NCBI GenBank assembly: GCA_018806985.1
Contig: JADANN010000414.1
Span: forward strand, 992,001-1,056,000
From: Angiostrongylus vasorum
Taxonomy: Eukaryota > Nematoda > Chromadorea > Rhabditida > Metastrongylidae
Reading direction: 5' to 3'
DNA length: 64,000 bases
Below, in pieces: positions 47,201-58,461 of this stretch; the first letter of the stretch is position 1, and each line of letters begins with the position of its first letter. The notes under the pieces are model-generated. The model did no database searches. It saw only the letters and a program-made list of their open reading frames with translations, and was not told the DNA's origin. The translations under genes were made by a program, and so were the position numbers.

Positions 47201-50200
47201 AATTTTTTTTATGTCTCCGTGTCCCATGTGCGCATAGTGGAGCGTTTCTTAAACTTTACGCTTATCGTTTAGGTGTGTTTTTACACAGACACAGAGCGAT
47301 CTACTCATCTCGCCTTTATATTCGTCGTCGAACGCTCTAAATACACCGTATCCAAACTTATGCATTCACCACCTCTACTGCTAGGGCATACTATGCAATT
47401 TTGGGTTGTGCATAGACATATAGGCGGTTACGAAATAGGTGGTGTCTTAGAGTGTTCGGTGATGTGTCAATCTTTGCCACGGAATTCTCTAGACGGGCCT
47501 CTTTTAAGCAACGTTTTATAGCTGCACTTATTTCGCTGGAAATGAAAAGTAGGATGAGCGGGACCTTATTTTCGCCAGAATTGCCGCTTGAGAGCGTGGC
47601 TTTCCTTCTATGCCTATACCGAAGAGCTGCAGTTTAGGAGTCATTGGAAACAGATATTTTCAGCGCCACTTTTAGTTCAACCTTTTGCTCTCATAATATG
47701 CACACGATGTTGTCTACGGCTGTTCGAAACACGTTTCGTACAAGCGCCTTTTTCCTGTGTGGGGGGATAGAAGGAAAGAGAATGAACCAGTGCTACTTGA
47801 CTTTTAGTAGCATTTGGTGATGTAACCGCTTTCAGATAGATTAATTTGAGCGTTCAGAAATGGAAGCCAGTTTTCTTTCGGTTTTTCTTGGGTGGGCTTA
47901 GTGTACTCTGACTCTTCATTCAATAACTGAAAACATTTGTCCATTTTTTTCTTGTGTGGAGCAAATGATAAAGCAATCATCTATATGTCGACAGTAGCGT
48001 AACAGCCGGAGATCAGTTGCAGGTGCTTCCTCCTTATACATAAATGCAATCGCAAGCCTTGATGGCAGCCGTTGTGCCATTGCCAATCCTCACATTTATG
48101 CGTAATACTTTCCGGATCATCTGAAGATTGACCAATTAAGGCAGCCTTTTTAAGAGTGCTATCAGCTGCTGCATCGTGAAGCCATACATGTTTATTGCTC
48201 TTTCGTGTTGTATAAGGAGTTGGAGGATGGCTTGCGTAGCGGAGTCATTCGACACGTTAGTACAAAGGACCGTAACGTCGAAGGACTTCATCACGTACGC
48301 GCTGTTAGAACGCGCCTTTTGTAGACGACCTAGAAACATCTGTGTGTTCTTAAGATGGGTTGGAATGTGTTTTAACAACTGCGTAAGTATTAGGGTTAAA
48401 AAGGGTTAAGCCATGTTATTCCATCTCCATTAGTCCGTCAACACAGCTAAGGATAGGTCTAACCTTGAATAATGATGGACCGGTAGAGGGGCAAGATTGG
48501 CAGTGAATGCTAATCTACGGATTTTGACAACTATAATACGGTAGATATTAGTAATTCACTTTCGAGTTAAGAGATAACTAATGCTTTTAAAGCTGCCGGT
48601 CTCGCCGTGTTCAGTTTTCGGTATTCACTTCTGGATTCCTTTCAGATGATGGGCGAAAAAGGGTAAGCATCTTCAAGACGCTTTTTCATTCTTTCAGCAT
48701 CTGAGTGACGAAGAAATACTATGAACTCTTCACCTTTATCGCTAACAGACAATCTGGTGTTTTTTTAACCTTATTAGCTCTCAAAGCTCTCGCATGTCAC
48801 ATTTTGGTGTTCGTATGGGATTTGAGCGAAACTTTTCGTGCACCAGGATTAAGGATTCGAAAAGCTTCACCCACAAATATCCGAAATTTGAATGATTGGT
48901 CAGACAGCAGTAGTAGTACTGCTCCTATTCTCTGTTTTCGTTGCTATTTAGTGCCTCAACTCTAGCTTTGTTACAGAGTCTATCTTGAAGTTCATGCAAA
49001 CTGCATACGATCCAACGCAAGGTTGCCGTAGAGATGGGCTCAGCTTGTGAAAAACTTGGATCCAATTTTAATGGCGATTGCGCACTGTCAGGAAGAGATA
49101 TGTCCGCTACCACGATAACCCGTCACTTTTTTGGAAAACTGTTTACCCTACTGTGACTCGTCTGATGTTAAAGGTGTTTCTATAGCTTCTTGAAGCCATG
49201 TTCAGCAATTTACTCAAAAGGTCGTCAAATTTTCTCGATGAGGTTACCTTCGCATTTGACCTAATAGGGTTTAAAATCAACACTGGGCAATGCAAAGTTG
49301 AACACTTTTTCAAGTACGCGATTATCTGGTTTCGCTCAGTTCGTAGACAGGCGTGTAGTATTCGCAATTCGATGTTCAGCACTACGTGGACGTCTTTTGG
49401 TGGACCGCACACGTGGTGTCGCGTTCTTCGCTTGATGAATTTTGAAAAGAGTTGATGTTTAAGGCAGCGAGTGTACTGCTTGTCGAAATGGAATTTGTGC
49501 TGGGTACAGAAGATTTTTCGTGATAAGTGAATGCGAACCACTCAACTGTCCACATGAGTATTTATGTAGTAGTTCAAAACCAAGTAAGTTGTAAACATGG
49601 CCTTTACAATAGGGTTAGTAGATGTCAAATTTGACTCCTCGTAATTTTTTTTCAGGGGAGACATTAGACGGTAGGTCTCTTATTTTACTGACCTCTATAC
49701 TTTTTTGAGCGACAGGACGGCTTTCTGTAGTCGCCTAGAGACCTATTCAAGGCAATACGATCGCTCACATACAAGCTGAACTGAAATGAAATCGTTCATT
49801 GCATATTTTTTTCAGCAAAATTGCAGAAAAATGAATTCGTCGTTTCTACAGTATTTATGATTTCATCATTTTAGAGAATAAATCAGTGATGGAAGACGGT
49901 AAACGACATAATCGTGGCTGGTGCATGATTTTAGGTGTGGAACAGCGATGTGGAGCAGAAGTTCGTACCCCATTAGCGCGCTCCCAAACTAAAGGAGTTT
50001 CACAATTCAATCTGGAGAACAAGCCAACAGTAAACTAAACCTATAAGAGATTACTGCCGTTACCTTCTTGCAGCTAAGGGCTCATATAGCGCAATAGTTA
50101 GAGGCGTACTGCAATACACATAGAATCAATCCCGCGCCTCAAGTTCACCAAGCCAGGATCGACAAATTGGTACCAAATTTGTATGGGAGGATAGCAGCAC

Positions 50201-52706
50201 TGCCTCGATGTATCGGCAGGCCACCGAAAGACATTGTATAGGCCAGATATGCGTTCGGTCACGTTTAACGATGCTTAATGAAGTCGAATGCGTGGCACAT
50301 CCCTAAGGGATTGGTCATCAACGCCGAAAGGTTTGTGTTTTTACCATCATGCCAAAAATAATAAAAGATACGCTGAATCGAAATTTGATATTCCTCGTCT
50401 TACACCTTAGATTCAAGTGTATAATGGAAAGAAAATGAGTGTAGCGATGGCAACTCGAATAACTTGGTGACTAACGGGTCACAAGTGGCGCGGATGACAG
50501 GTGAGTCGCATTTGTACTTATCGGCTCGCAAATTTGTGCTTATTACTAAACAGAACATAGGGGGCGCAGTTCTTTATGACCTCACCTGATTGATACTAAA
50601 TGTCTCATCTGAAAGACGCTCTTCTTCCTTTGATAGTTTCACTGCCGCTCCACCTTCACCCCAATCGATCGGATTGAAGTTGTTCGCATTGATCTCTTCT
50701 GAACCGCTTTCTTATTGGATTTCTAGCAGAGGTAGGCTATTGATGCCATTGAGTTAAAAATTCATAATTATTAAAATACCATGAGCGAAAAAGAGCACAA
50801 AAGGAGAAATTTGTGCCTGGAACTTAGCAAATGTTACAGAGGCACAAGGTATTTTCGACTGGGAATCGTAAGCATGGGATGGCGTCATTTTGTACCTAAG
50901 TTCAAATGTTATCCTTAAGTGGGTCGCCCAAAGGGGCTCAAGGTCGTAGAGCAACTTATATCCAGTTAGGAGGTGTGGGCCAGTTCGTAATTAAGTTTCC
51001 TAACTGGTGAAATTTCACTGCAAAGTGACAAAAACCAGGAACAACATGAGTTCATTGAAATCTTTAACGGTTGAGATGAAGGAACTTTGTTTTGTTTTTT
51101 TTATTTCGTGTAATATTTTTGCTAGTAAGTAGTACAAGATTCCCACCATCCGTCAGATTACGTAGCTTCTCTTGCGGTAGATTGCCGTTATAGTGACCAA
51201 CGACCACCTGTACTCCTCTGCCACTCCACGAATCCGCCATAGGTTTAGAGGGTGCAGTCATCTGTTACAATCGCACCGTAGAAAGTAATGATGGGAAGAT
51301 TTTAACATATAGCACTTGTTTCATGTAATCATTACAATGAAACTAAATAAAAATCCTATCTCTTGCATATCTCAGTGTTCCTGGTGCAACACTAGCTGAG
51401 GCAGAAGAGGATTCGTCTTGTTAAATCACTACCGTGGACCCGCTCTTGCACAAATAAGTGCTCCAAATTCCGTAGATGTTCTACCAGTATAAGAATTCTG
51501 ACTAAAAGAAAGCATGCCCGGTTGTCCTGAGGATGTCTAGGCATCCATCGTAAATCCGCTCAAGGAGTCTCATTGAATCGTCTTCTATTGACATAACGCA
51601 AAAAAATGGTGGCAATGCATGGAGGAAGGCATTGTGGGCGAAGTGCATTACTCTCAATGCATTTCCTTTCCAATGATTTGTTTTGAAGGGCACATCTTTT
51701 TGTCGCGCTTTATGCGTTGGATGTCTATTTGTTATCTAATATAAAAAAAACATAGTTAATAATATTACCTTACTGCAGGGGTTTAGTCACATTGAAAACT
51801 TTCTTCCATTCACAACAATACAAAACGAAGCCAGATCTTTTTCTCAAAAGTATTCATTCATATAGGAAGTTACGAATACGATCAAACGATGAGTGGAGAG
51901 TTTCAGTGTCAAAGCCTTGCCATTCTTTTCATAAACTTCGTGATAATTCCAACTTTAGACTTCGTTTCTAGCTCGCGCGGTAGAATTCTGTGATAAGCAA
52001 GCGGCCAACCACAGGTCTAGTGCATTTTCTGTCTGTACAATAATACGCATGTAGAAAACCCTGAAACAATGCACGTAAAAGCCAACCACGTACGAAAGAT
52101 CATGGTATCAAATCCCACTTTCCGTGATCAAAGCTATAACACTTTTGGAGAGAATCTATTGTTAGCGAACTTTTTAGCGATAAAATAGCCTAACCGTTTC
52201 GTCTGCCGATGAAGACAAGTTTTTGGAGAAATCACATTTAGATTTAGCAAAATGACCAAAAATCGAGTACGGTACGGGTGCTTCAACGCAAAGAATTTCA
52301 TTCTTCATTCAGCTTCCATCATTTTCTTCTTTCAAATATCACAAAAGCTCCTTAGGAATGAACTAAGAGCATTACTCGTCTCTGGTTTGCTCTTAGACTT
52401 TGTTCCATTTAGTTTGTGAATTTTTATCGTTTTGGCTACCAGTACAAGACATATTGTATTAAATGAAGCAGTAAACTTCTAAAGACTAGTTAATTAAGGC
52501 GTAAAGCGTTAAGATTGGGCTTAGTTATTTTAATAAACGAAAAAACAACAACTTTCAATCGCTGAAAGAAAAACAGTAGTTACCGTATCCTGTAAGAAGA
52601 GTATGATGATGGTAAGTGTGCACCATGTGATCAGAAATCCGAGCACTACTAGTAGATATAGTAACAATTTCCGCACTTTTCGTCTATTTTTATACAATGA
52701 TAGCAT
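35201..52706 (-). CDS. Polypeptide N-acetylgalactosaminyltransferase (GALNT/gly family)
   Basis: Exons on the minus strand: 52706-52584, 51261-51147, 50698-50586, [one not found], 46204-46055, 45231-45114, 45025-44931, 44410-44303, 44032-43970, 43883-43766, 40812-40708, 40534-40309, 40199-40099, 36446-36297, 35323-35201. Seen: type II anchor ([13 protein letters not shown]), stem [19 protein letters not shown] and [34 protein letters not shown], the metal-binding DxH as [62 protein letters not shown], then three ricin-type lectin repeats (CLAW, HMCLSAV, SGLCLTQ). Known role: transfers GalNAc from UDP-GalNAc to Ser/Thr in the Golgi, starting mucin-type O-glycans. Odd: the 45231-45114 exon needs one T and one G fewer to stay in frame. 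The exon usually carrying the NRSLPD-type segment was not located. The last exon is unknown; unspliced reading stops at 35057. Confidence 0.85.
35740..35985 (+). mobile_element. SINE-T copy
   Basis: Head ggggcgcgtgtagcgcagtg, body gcctgggaggatagcaccac, end gtcgaatgcatggcgcatct and a catcctcttttattta tail. In the intron between the two last lectin exons of the transferase gene. Confidence 0.8.
36455..36850 (+). repeat. Tandem duplication of about 195 bp including a SINE-T head
   Basis: The unit starts ggttatgatatgg, continues gaaattggtgtttacgcc and runs into a tRNA-like head ggcgggtgtagcacaatg. The second unit starts near 36660 (ggttatgatatgaaattttg) and runs into ggcgcgtgtagcacaatgg. The first SINE is cut short at about 36650; the second is complete to about 37015. 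The segment starts a few bases outside the acceptor of a transferase exon (36446). Confidence 0.75.
36743..37020 (+). mobile_element. SINE-T copy
   Basis: Complete copy belonging to the second duplicated unit, with gttcaatctcgtgc as B-box-like element, gccgtcggtaaattggtgct core and a tgtcctttttgtcttt tail. Confidence 0.75.
37155..37480 (+). mobile_element. SINE-B copy
   Basis: Head ggagcacgtagcacagtgg, core cctcatctctccgaggtcgt and ggtactagacttctctggac, body ctagcacggctatcccaggg, tail catgaagacgccttatatag. Transferase intron. Confidence 0.75.
37960..38280 (+). mobile_element. MITE-C copy, fold-back form
   Basis: Left arm aatgacgctgagatatttgc and right arm gcatatatctcagcatcatt are inverted repeats. 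A gcctactttt-type boundary is replaced by aagtgaaatattatgtgg. Confidence 0.7.
38300..39480. other. Transferase intron segment, no repeat recognised
   Basis: A plus-strand frame at 38970-39362 contains [15 protein letters not shown] and [14 protein letters not shown], which reads somewhat like protein, but it has no match I recognise and no supporting splice structure. Confidence 0.3.
39485..39800 (-). mobile_element. SINE-B copy
   Basis: Reverse complement starts aggtgggatagcgcagtgg and ggatcccgtcggtca. The 3' half ends with ctgggatacgcatagatgtg. The head is well kept while the core is partly lost. Confidence 0.65.
41212..41345 (+). mobile_element. MITE-C fragment
   Basis: Contains gaggatgctgagata, attaccctttccggaggctc, ccaccacaccaagcgag and ctctcgacaactttttgac in MITE-C order. 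Confidence 0.55.
41990..43205 (+). mobile_element. Possible solo LTR or other dispersed element
   Basis: The region has a base composition unlike its flanks: a TATA-like box (ccaatataagcc) near 42158, a pyrimidine-rich leader with repeated cattcattc and cactcattc words, a C-rich tandem tract at 42756-42826, and an attaaa near 43090. This resembles an LTR promoter and polyadenylation layout, but no terminal repeats, target duplication or internal retroviral-type domain were found. Confidence 0.25.
42756..42826. repeat. Short tandem repeat, three units of about 26 bp
   Basis: Units share cagcatactgtctccct with small changes. Confidence 0.75.
43220..43508 (+). mobile_element. SINE-T copy, full length, with target duplication
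   Basis: Flanked by tatgtgcacta at 43209-43219 and 43509-43519. Head gggcgcgtgtaccgtagtgg, B-box-like gagtcgatcccc, core cttcggggtcggcaaattgt and ccagacttgtctagga, tail ctttatcctta. Confidence 0.85.
45114..45231 (-). other. Transferase exon with two single-base frame slips
   Basis: At its start a T5 run (45226-45230 on the plus strand as A5) gives the wrong phase; four T would continue the preceding split codon as [10 protein letters not shown]. At its end a G6 run (plus C6 at 45119-45124) gives MGGT plus one base; five G would give MGAQ and join EATGDVLTF in phase. The length is 118 nt, against 116 nt needed. Confidence 0.7.
45340..45865. mobile_element. Two adjacent MITE-C copies in inverted arrangement
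   Basis: 45345-45610 reads in the forward order (atggagctgagaaatttgca, gccatcagcaatcacccgtc, ctgcctact). 45610-45860 begins with the boundary ttaccgcaggttataatgtg and ends with cgaatatctcgacatcatag, the inverted arm. They sit together in one transferase intron. Confidence 0.6.
46333..46723 (+). mobile_element. SINE-A copy, full length, with target duplication
   Basis: Flanked by tatactcctttg at 46321-46332 and 46724-46735. Begins with atttcctcccaacggtttac, holds gattcgttcccac (B-box-like) and tggctgggaggtg (A-box-like) about 45 bp apart, and ends with gttcaaatatcaagtatcaa. It is used here as the reference orientation of the family. Confidence 0.85.
47050..49560 (-). mobile_element. Penelope-like element remnant 2 (reverse transcriptase)
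   Basis: Minus-strand frame 49541-49143 is the N-terminal part ([31 protein letters not shown]). Frame 48378-48136 holds palm motif A as [15 protein letters not shown]. Around 47995-47960 the palm motif C reads [12 protein letters not shown], a YIDD-type motif with Tyr changed to His. The stretch 47070-47880 matches remnant 1 at 18.3-19.1 kb. Frames are broken throughout. It lies in the transferase intron where one expected exon could not be found, in the same orientation as the gene. Confidence 0.75.
49893..50045 (+). mobile_element. SINE-A fragment, highly diverged
   Basis: ggaagacggtaaacgac, aatcgtggctgg, gaacagcgatgtggagcag and ctcccaaactaaaggag match the SINE-A head in order. A second diverged piece lies near 46830-46990. 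Confidence 0.5.
50088..50340 (+). mobile_element. SINE-T copy
   Basis: Head gggctcatatagcgcaatag, B-box-like gaatcaatcccg, core ggatcgacaaattggtacca, end gaatgcgtggcacatcccta. Transferase intron. Confidence 0.7.
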
Positions 52707-52775
52707 TGTAAGAAGAATGAAGGATGGAATACAGAGTATCTACAACGCCCAGCGAAGACGCCGGGACGTGAACGT

Positions 52776-52787
52776 CTACAAAGACAT
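52776..52787 (-). CDS. Four-codon upstream ORF in the transferase leader
   Basis: The acceptor cgtttcag is followed at once by ATG TCT TTG TAG, so the first bases of the mature leader after splicing would be a start codon of a three-residue ORF. The main ATG is 70 nt further on at 52706. If the site is trans-spliced, this uORF would sit directly behind the spliced leader. Confidence 0.4.
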   Translation of the reverse strand: MSL

Positions 52788-52799
52788 CTGAAACGAATC

Positions 52800-54220
52800 A
52801 CACTGGAATACACAAGCCATAATCTGAAGAGATTTGCTATGCGACATGGTTGACGGAGCTACAAACGTTGAACAGCTATGTCATAATCCCAGAGAAAATA
52901 AACTTGTAAGGTATTTTTTGACTGTAGCGCATTTCGATGCTACATCAACGGAGAAGTACTGGAGCAGAGAAAATAGACTTTACCACACTCCATCTACTTC
53001 TTCTGAAAGACGAAGGTCATGACGATGAAAAATCTTGCTTCATCTACTTCACTCGAAAGAGTTTGAATGGTGCAAGACAGGAAAAAAAACGAAGAAGAAA
53101 CATAGGCGAATGTTAATGAAACAGCAAAGTAGAAAAAAGATTGAAAAAAAATTGGAAAGCTTTAATAAACGACAATCAACGCTTCGCTTGATTCGAGAGA
53201 TGGTCAATGAATCCAGTCAAGAAAAAAATATTTTCTAGGGATACTACAGAACGATAATGGGAAGTCAAGAAAACGTAAAATGAAAGGGAGATGAAAAAAA
53301 AGAGTACAGATGTAATGAACTTGCAGACATCCGATGCCTATACAGTCAGCAGACTTGAATTGCAAAGAACGTCAAAGAATATTCGCCCAAGCTTTTTGTT
53401 ACTTAGTGTATGACTTTCAGATACTGGATACTTTCCGCATGAACCTGTTCGATTCGAAAGCTAGGATTTTCTTGTGTTCTTACCAAGATCCTTTCTACTA
53501 ATCTCGAAAATGTACGGAGAAGTCGAGCTCTACAAAAACCATCTACTTTTGTCATGGTTGATTTCGTCAGAAAAATCCGTAGATTCGTTTTCATATACGA
53601 CATTCGATGGCTTCCGTGAGTTTTACTGTATTCTGTTCAAAATAAAAGGCAAGCGCTAACATCATAATGACAACAGAAAACCTGTATTGTGTCACTAAAA
53701 AGAAACGATTGAAATCTGTTTGTGAGGCATATTTAGCTTCCCTTCTACTCTTCGTGTTACTGAAGTCTAATCTGATCTCTCAATTCCATAAGAAGATGAG
53801 ACGACCGTGCACCACCTCAAAAATTTGGTCAAATATGAAAGACTGAAAAACGTTATTTGAGTTTTGTGTACGATTACATCGATAGAAACACGCTTAGCAA
53901 GTTTTCGAAGACAGCATTTCTGTAAGTTTAATTGCTTTGATTCTTCACTTTTTATTTTCACCGCGAGGACAACCACCTGAGGACTATCGACTGGGCGTCG
54001 AGAGGTTAGCAGAATAAACCTTTTTATCAACCTCGTGTTAGATTAATAATCCAAGAAAGCACTAAACTAAAGCAGTATTGCTGTCGTCGCGTTATCTGTG
54101 AAGGCCAATCATCCTAGTACTCAAGCGAGTTCTCAGTCACATGCTCTCGCTGACAATTGAGTCCTGGGCTGAGCGAAATACATTCAGTTCGGTTTCCATC
54201 TAATGTTACCCTTTTCTCAA
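52800..54220. other. Upstream flank of the transferase gene, no gene recognised
   Basis: Several 60-70 codon frames exist on both strands (for example 52834-53022 plus and 53403-53603 minus), but none shows a domain, a signal peptide or a consistent splice partner. Confidence 0.4.
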
Positions 54221-54223
54221 GGG

Positions 54224-54508
54224 CGGGTATGACGCAGTGGTCGGAGGCGCCCTGCAACACACACGATCGATCCCGGCGCCCATGGCCCACCAAGCCTTCC
54301 ATCCCTCCGGGGGTCGGCGAATTGGTACCACACTTGTCTGGGGGGGGATAGCAGCACTGGCTCGATACATAGGCCACCGCGAGTCATTCTAAAGGCCAGA
54401 TATGCATTCAATCACCTCCAAACAATGCTTAGTGAAGTTGAATGCGTGGCGCATCCCTCAGGGATTGATCTACGCCAGAGAGCTTTATCCTTTATCCTTT
54501 TATTACCC
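54224..54508 (+). mobile_element. SINE-T copy
   Basis: Head agggcgggtatgacgcagtg, B-box-like cgatcgatcccg, core ctccgggggtcggcgaattg, tail tatcctttatcctttta. A near-perfect ttaccctttt/c pair flanks it, probably the target duplication. Confidence 0.8.
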
Positions 54509-54509
54509 T

Positions 54510-55975
54510 TTCAATACTTCCCTTTATATGAATTGATCGAATTCAATAAGAAATGGCGAGCAAAAATTAGACAAATTAATAAACGATCCGGCCAATAATT
54601 GTTGACGTACTAGAAATAACTGCCAGTGAACACTTAGTCCTACCTAATTCGATTCTAGTGAATTTTCGAATCATATAAGTGTTTAAAGGCTTACTAGAAT
54701 GTATCAACTGAGTGCGAATGGTAAAAGCGAAAGTCGGAAAACTACAGCGATCCACGTTACACGGTGGCTAATACAATGTCAGTTTTCAGTTTATTACGGT
54801 TTGATTAAGCACCAGAAGAAACACCGTGAGTGGCGATTGATTAGTCTAATAAATTAAAAACACCTATGGCACCATAACGACCTGGAGCCGATTGCAATGT
54901 TAGTTGTAGATCGGCGATAGATAATCGGATTTGAAAATTTCACAACGGATGACACAAGTGGGATGGTGAAGAAAGCAATGGTGTTGTTAAGTGACACAGA
55001 TAAAATGTGTATGGATTATCGGGATATTGTTGGAATTCACGAGGAACCTCGTCGTACACATTGACGACAGCCTGTTGTTCACCTCAGTGCTACTGTCGGT
55101 TTTTCACGCTTCATAGTTCCATTCATAAAGGAGACTAGACTTGGCAAAGTAGTTGAATACGGGTTGGAAACTAAACAACGAACATGAAGTAAATGACAGT
55201 AATTCGAGAGTGGGATGCATGACATTAAGATGTTCTACCTCGGTTTAAGGATAGGCTCGTAAAGATCTTTACCCCAAATCATTACCACAGCCGCTGTCTG
55301 CACCGCTAGAGAACTTACTTTTTCCTTACCCTCATCATCCCAGGGTTAACCTTAAGTTGAACTGTACTGAGAATTTAGGTCATATTTGCAAGAAACTGTA
55401 TGTAACAGAGTCGTGCACTGTGTGTAGAGGACGGTGAAGTGTTTGAAAGTGGACAGTCGGCAGTGTTGACGATAATTTACAACTACTACGCTCCACGAAT
55501 CCTCTCTCAAACCGGCAGCGATAGTTTGTACTGGAATACAAAGCATAGAAAAGGCAAGAGAGTTGGACTATATTGTGAAGGTCAAGAGGAGTAATGGTGA
55601 CAAATTGCCAACAAAAAAGCTGTGGCACTAATGCATGAAATGCAGACGCTGAAAAAGGGAAGAAGTAAGGAAGGTGCTGCGTTTTTCTCGAAAAAAAATT
55701 CCGTAGGCTGATGATGAAACGGACATACTGTACTTAGTTGCCGAATTGGTCCCTTTGTGCCTAATAGGGTAGCTTTTTAAAAATTTCCTCTTCCTTAGTT
55801 CAGCAATGATTATCTTGGTTTTCAATGATGGAAATTTTCACTTAAACATTGGAAAAAGAGAAGTAGAAATATTAAAATACCGACTATCAATTGTCTCTAC
55901 TTTCTTAACACGTTGTCATTGATTGAAGTTATCTCTTTTATTATCTCAAAGTTGTTGAGTAATGCAAAAGTAGCC
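54510..55975. other. No gene recognised
   Basis: AT-rich sequence with short frames on the minus strand (55352-55825) that overlap one another in different frames and show no motif. Confidence 0.4.
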
Positions 55976-55983
55976 GAACAGTG

Positions 55984-56571
55984 ATGTTCATGTGTTCAAT
56001 TCCTGAATTCTTAATGGTTGCCTTTAGTATGACGATCAGCAGCGGCAGTTTCATCCCTGGGTTTAATCAGCCCTTCCACGACTGCAATCTGAGCGCTAAC
56101 CAGAAGAATTATGACCAACAAGGTCAGTTCGTAGTTTACGAGGTAATTGAAGCAACCGAACTACGAACGTGATGACAAGGTCGATCGTTGCGTATCTCAG
56201 TTCCGAGATCTCTATGTCACCAATTCCCATGACTTATGGTCCATATTGACCTCCAAGGAAAGCATAGGTGATCAGAACAACTCCAGCAGTTGGAGACTAG
56301 TAAATTTCGAGGAGAAATTCATAGTTCCAACTTACTGTCATGAAGTTTTCTATGACCTTCGGACGGATTTTGAGAAAATTTTGCCCAGCACAATATTATG
56401 CTAACACATTTTTAACAACTAAGTCATTTAAAATTGATTGAAGAATTCGATAAGCTACAAAAAAATGAACAAAAACAGTTGATTCAAAGAGCTGCAAGGA
56501 ACAGTTTTAAGGTTCCAGAGTTAAGGACTCAGCGTAATCCTAAGCCCAAAAATTTGTCCCCCAATGCATGA
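55984..56571 (+). pseudogene. Coding-like stretch of unknown identity, frame-broken
   Basis: Frame from 55984 starts with a hydrophobic leader (FLMVAFSMTISSGS) that could be a signal peptide and continues through FHDCNLSANQKNYDQQGQF. A second frame, displaced by one base near 56140, continues ERDDKVDRCVSQFRDLYV and EKFIVPTYCHEVFYDL to a stop near 56402. A third, 56433-56571, reads EEFDKLQKNEQKQLIQRAA and NPKPKNLSPNA before a stop. The amino-acid use looks like real protein. I do not recognise the family. Confidence 0.35.
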
Positions 56572-56879
56572 AGATCGTCTCTGGAGATGCCACGGTTATA
56601 TCGAGATTACGGAAGAAGAATATATGGTCCCAAATAGTAAGTTATCATAAATCAAAACAGCATTGTTCTGAGACCGATATCATTTCTTGTGAAACCGCAC
56701 CATTGAGGTATTTAAGAAAGATACACTGCCAGTGTAAGTTGAAAGAACGATTTGAGAACAAAAAATTGGCGTCTGTTGTTGTAAACCTTCAACGGAAATT
56801 GTTTTCTTTTGCTGAGCGATAGAGATACTGAATATTGATAAGCAGAAAGTGATGAAAGATCACCATGCAATCATTTTTC

Positions 56880-57165
56880 AGTTAATGCCTATCCTTTTTC
56901 ACAGCAGGGTATGACGTGAAATGCAATTACAATGATGCTGAGATATTTGCAAAACTCCGAACCGCAAGTGCCTGTGGTGATGGTCGAACCCGTTGTTATC
57001 CTTTCGGGGGAGTAACGTGTTCACCACCACACCATACGGGTCCTTCGTTTCGCCCCTTCTCTCAGTCGTGTTTTATCTAATAGTATGGAATAATATAGCG
57101 TTCGATCTCCATCGCAGACATCTGCGGTCCAGAATTTTGCAAATATCTCAGCATCATTGATAAAA
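56880..57165 (+). mobile_element. MITE-C copy, fold-back form
   Basis: Left arm aatgatgctgagatatttgc, loop caccaccacaccatacgggt, right arm ttgcaaatatctcagcatca. Confidence 0.7.
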
Positions 57166-57594
57166 GATCGATAAAATATGCTATTGTGGAAGATAAAATC
57201 GATTAAGTTGTTTCCGAAAGCATAACCGATTAGCTGGGATTATCGGCTCGTTACCAAAATATCACGACTACACTGAGTGGATTACGACAATCAGAAATCA
57301 CCCGACTACGGCTAATTCCCTCATCAATCAGCCGCTTGGCGGATCCAACGAATTTTTAATGAAACCCGTTGCCAAATCGCTGATGCTGTCGATAACAAGA
57401 AGAAGACCGGCGGAAACAAGGAAACACCGTTTAAAAAGTGATCTGAGAACAATTTACGATGGTTCATCAATCAATAGATGAAAGTGTTTTTATAAAATAG
57501 AAGAGCAGTATAAGAGAAGGATGTTTACTCATTTGTCCGCACATATGACGAAATTTATTTTTCAAAATTTTAGTCAACAACAGATAATTCACGA

Positions 57595-57870
57595 GTGTAG
57601 GGCAATGGTTGGTGCTCCGCGCATGTACGTGGTCGTTACAGCGATCCCACCCACTTCGGTAAACCAAACCCTCTATCCCTCCCTACATGGACAAATTACC
57701 AGACTACGTACCAGAGCACCAGACTCGTATGAGAAGATAATAGATACTAACTTGATACATCGAAGACCTTCACAAATCACTGTATGGGCGCAATGTGCAC
57801 GCAGTCCCTCCACGATGCTTAGCGGAGTGGGACGCATTATGGCTTGTTTCTATCACGGAACTCGAAAATT
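57595..57870 (+). mobile_element. SINE-T copy, diverged
   Basis: Head cgagtgtagggcaatggttg, cagcgatcccaccc box, core accctctatccctccctaca, later gatgcttagcggagtgggac. Confidence 0.55.
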
Positions 57871-58461
57871 GCATCGGATTCAATCGATCATCAGAGAACC
57901 GAGTATACGAGGCGTACCCCATTAATTTGTTAGGGAACCTCCATAAGTGATGTTACACTTCCATAGCAGCGAAACAACCTAGACAGTTCACGTTCATTCG
58001 TCTTGGTTTTTTCTCGATATGTGGTAGACGTAAGGATTTCGCCATTTTATCAATCAAGAAAGTTTTTACACTGTTCCGCAGCTACAGTAACCAATCAATT
58101 AAGAGAAAAACCTATACTGGTTATTTTGGGCTATTAATAAAAAATCGTCCCACTACATTTATAAAGTACACGTCACTGTCTCACTGCGCTCCTGAATTTC
58201 TGCGAATAGGTGGGATTTAGTACTCTTAAAACAGCAGATAAGTCGACTTTTAGCGTTTCCATTACGGAATGATATACGGGCTGCCCAAAATGACCCACAA
58301 AATTCCTCCAGCTTCGATCAATGTGCTATTTTTCCACATAAAATATTATAGCCCGTTAACTCTGTAATCTTTTTATTGAAATCAGGTAAACATACCATAT
58401 TAAAACGTATTTATTACTATTGCAAAACAAAAGGCCAAGCAATGTCATGTTTCAGAATGCT

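Noticed and set aside
50440..50560. Candidate for the missing transferase exon (minus strand, near 50530)
   Set aside because: A weak resemblance to an I-x-x-N-x-T-L segment, but it lacks the LPD core and a proper donor in phase.
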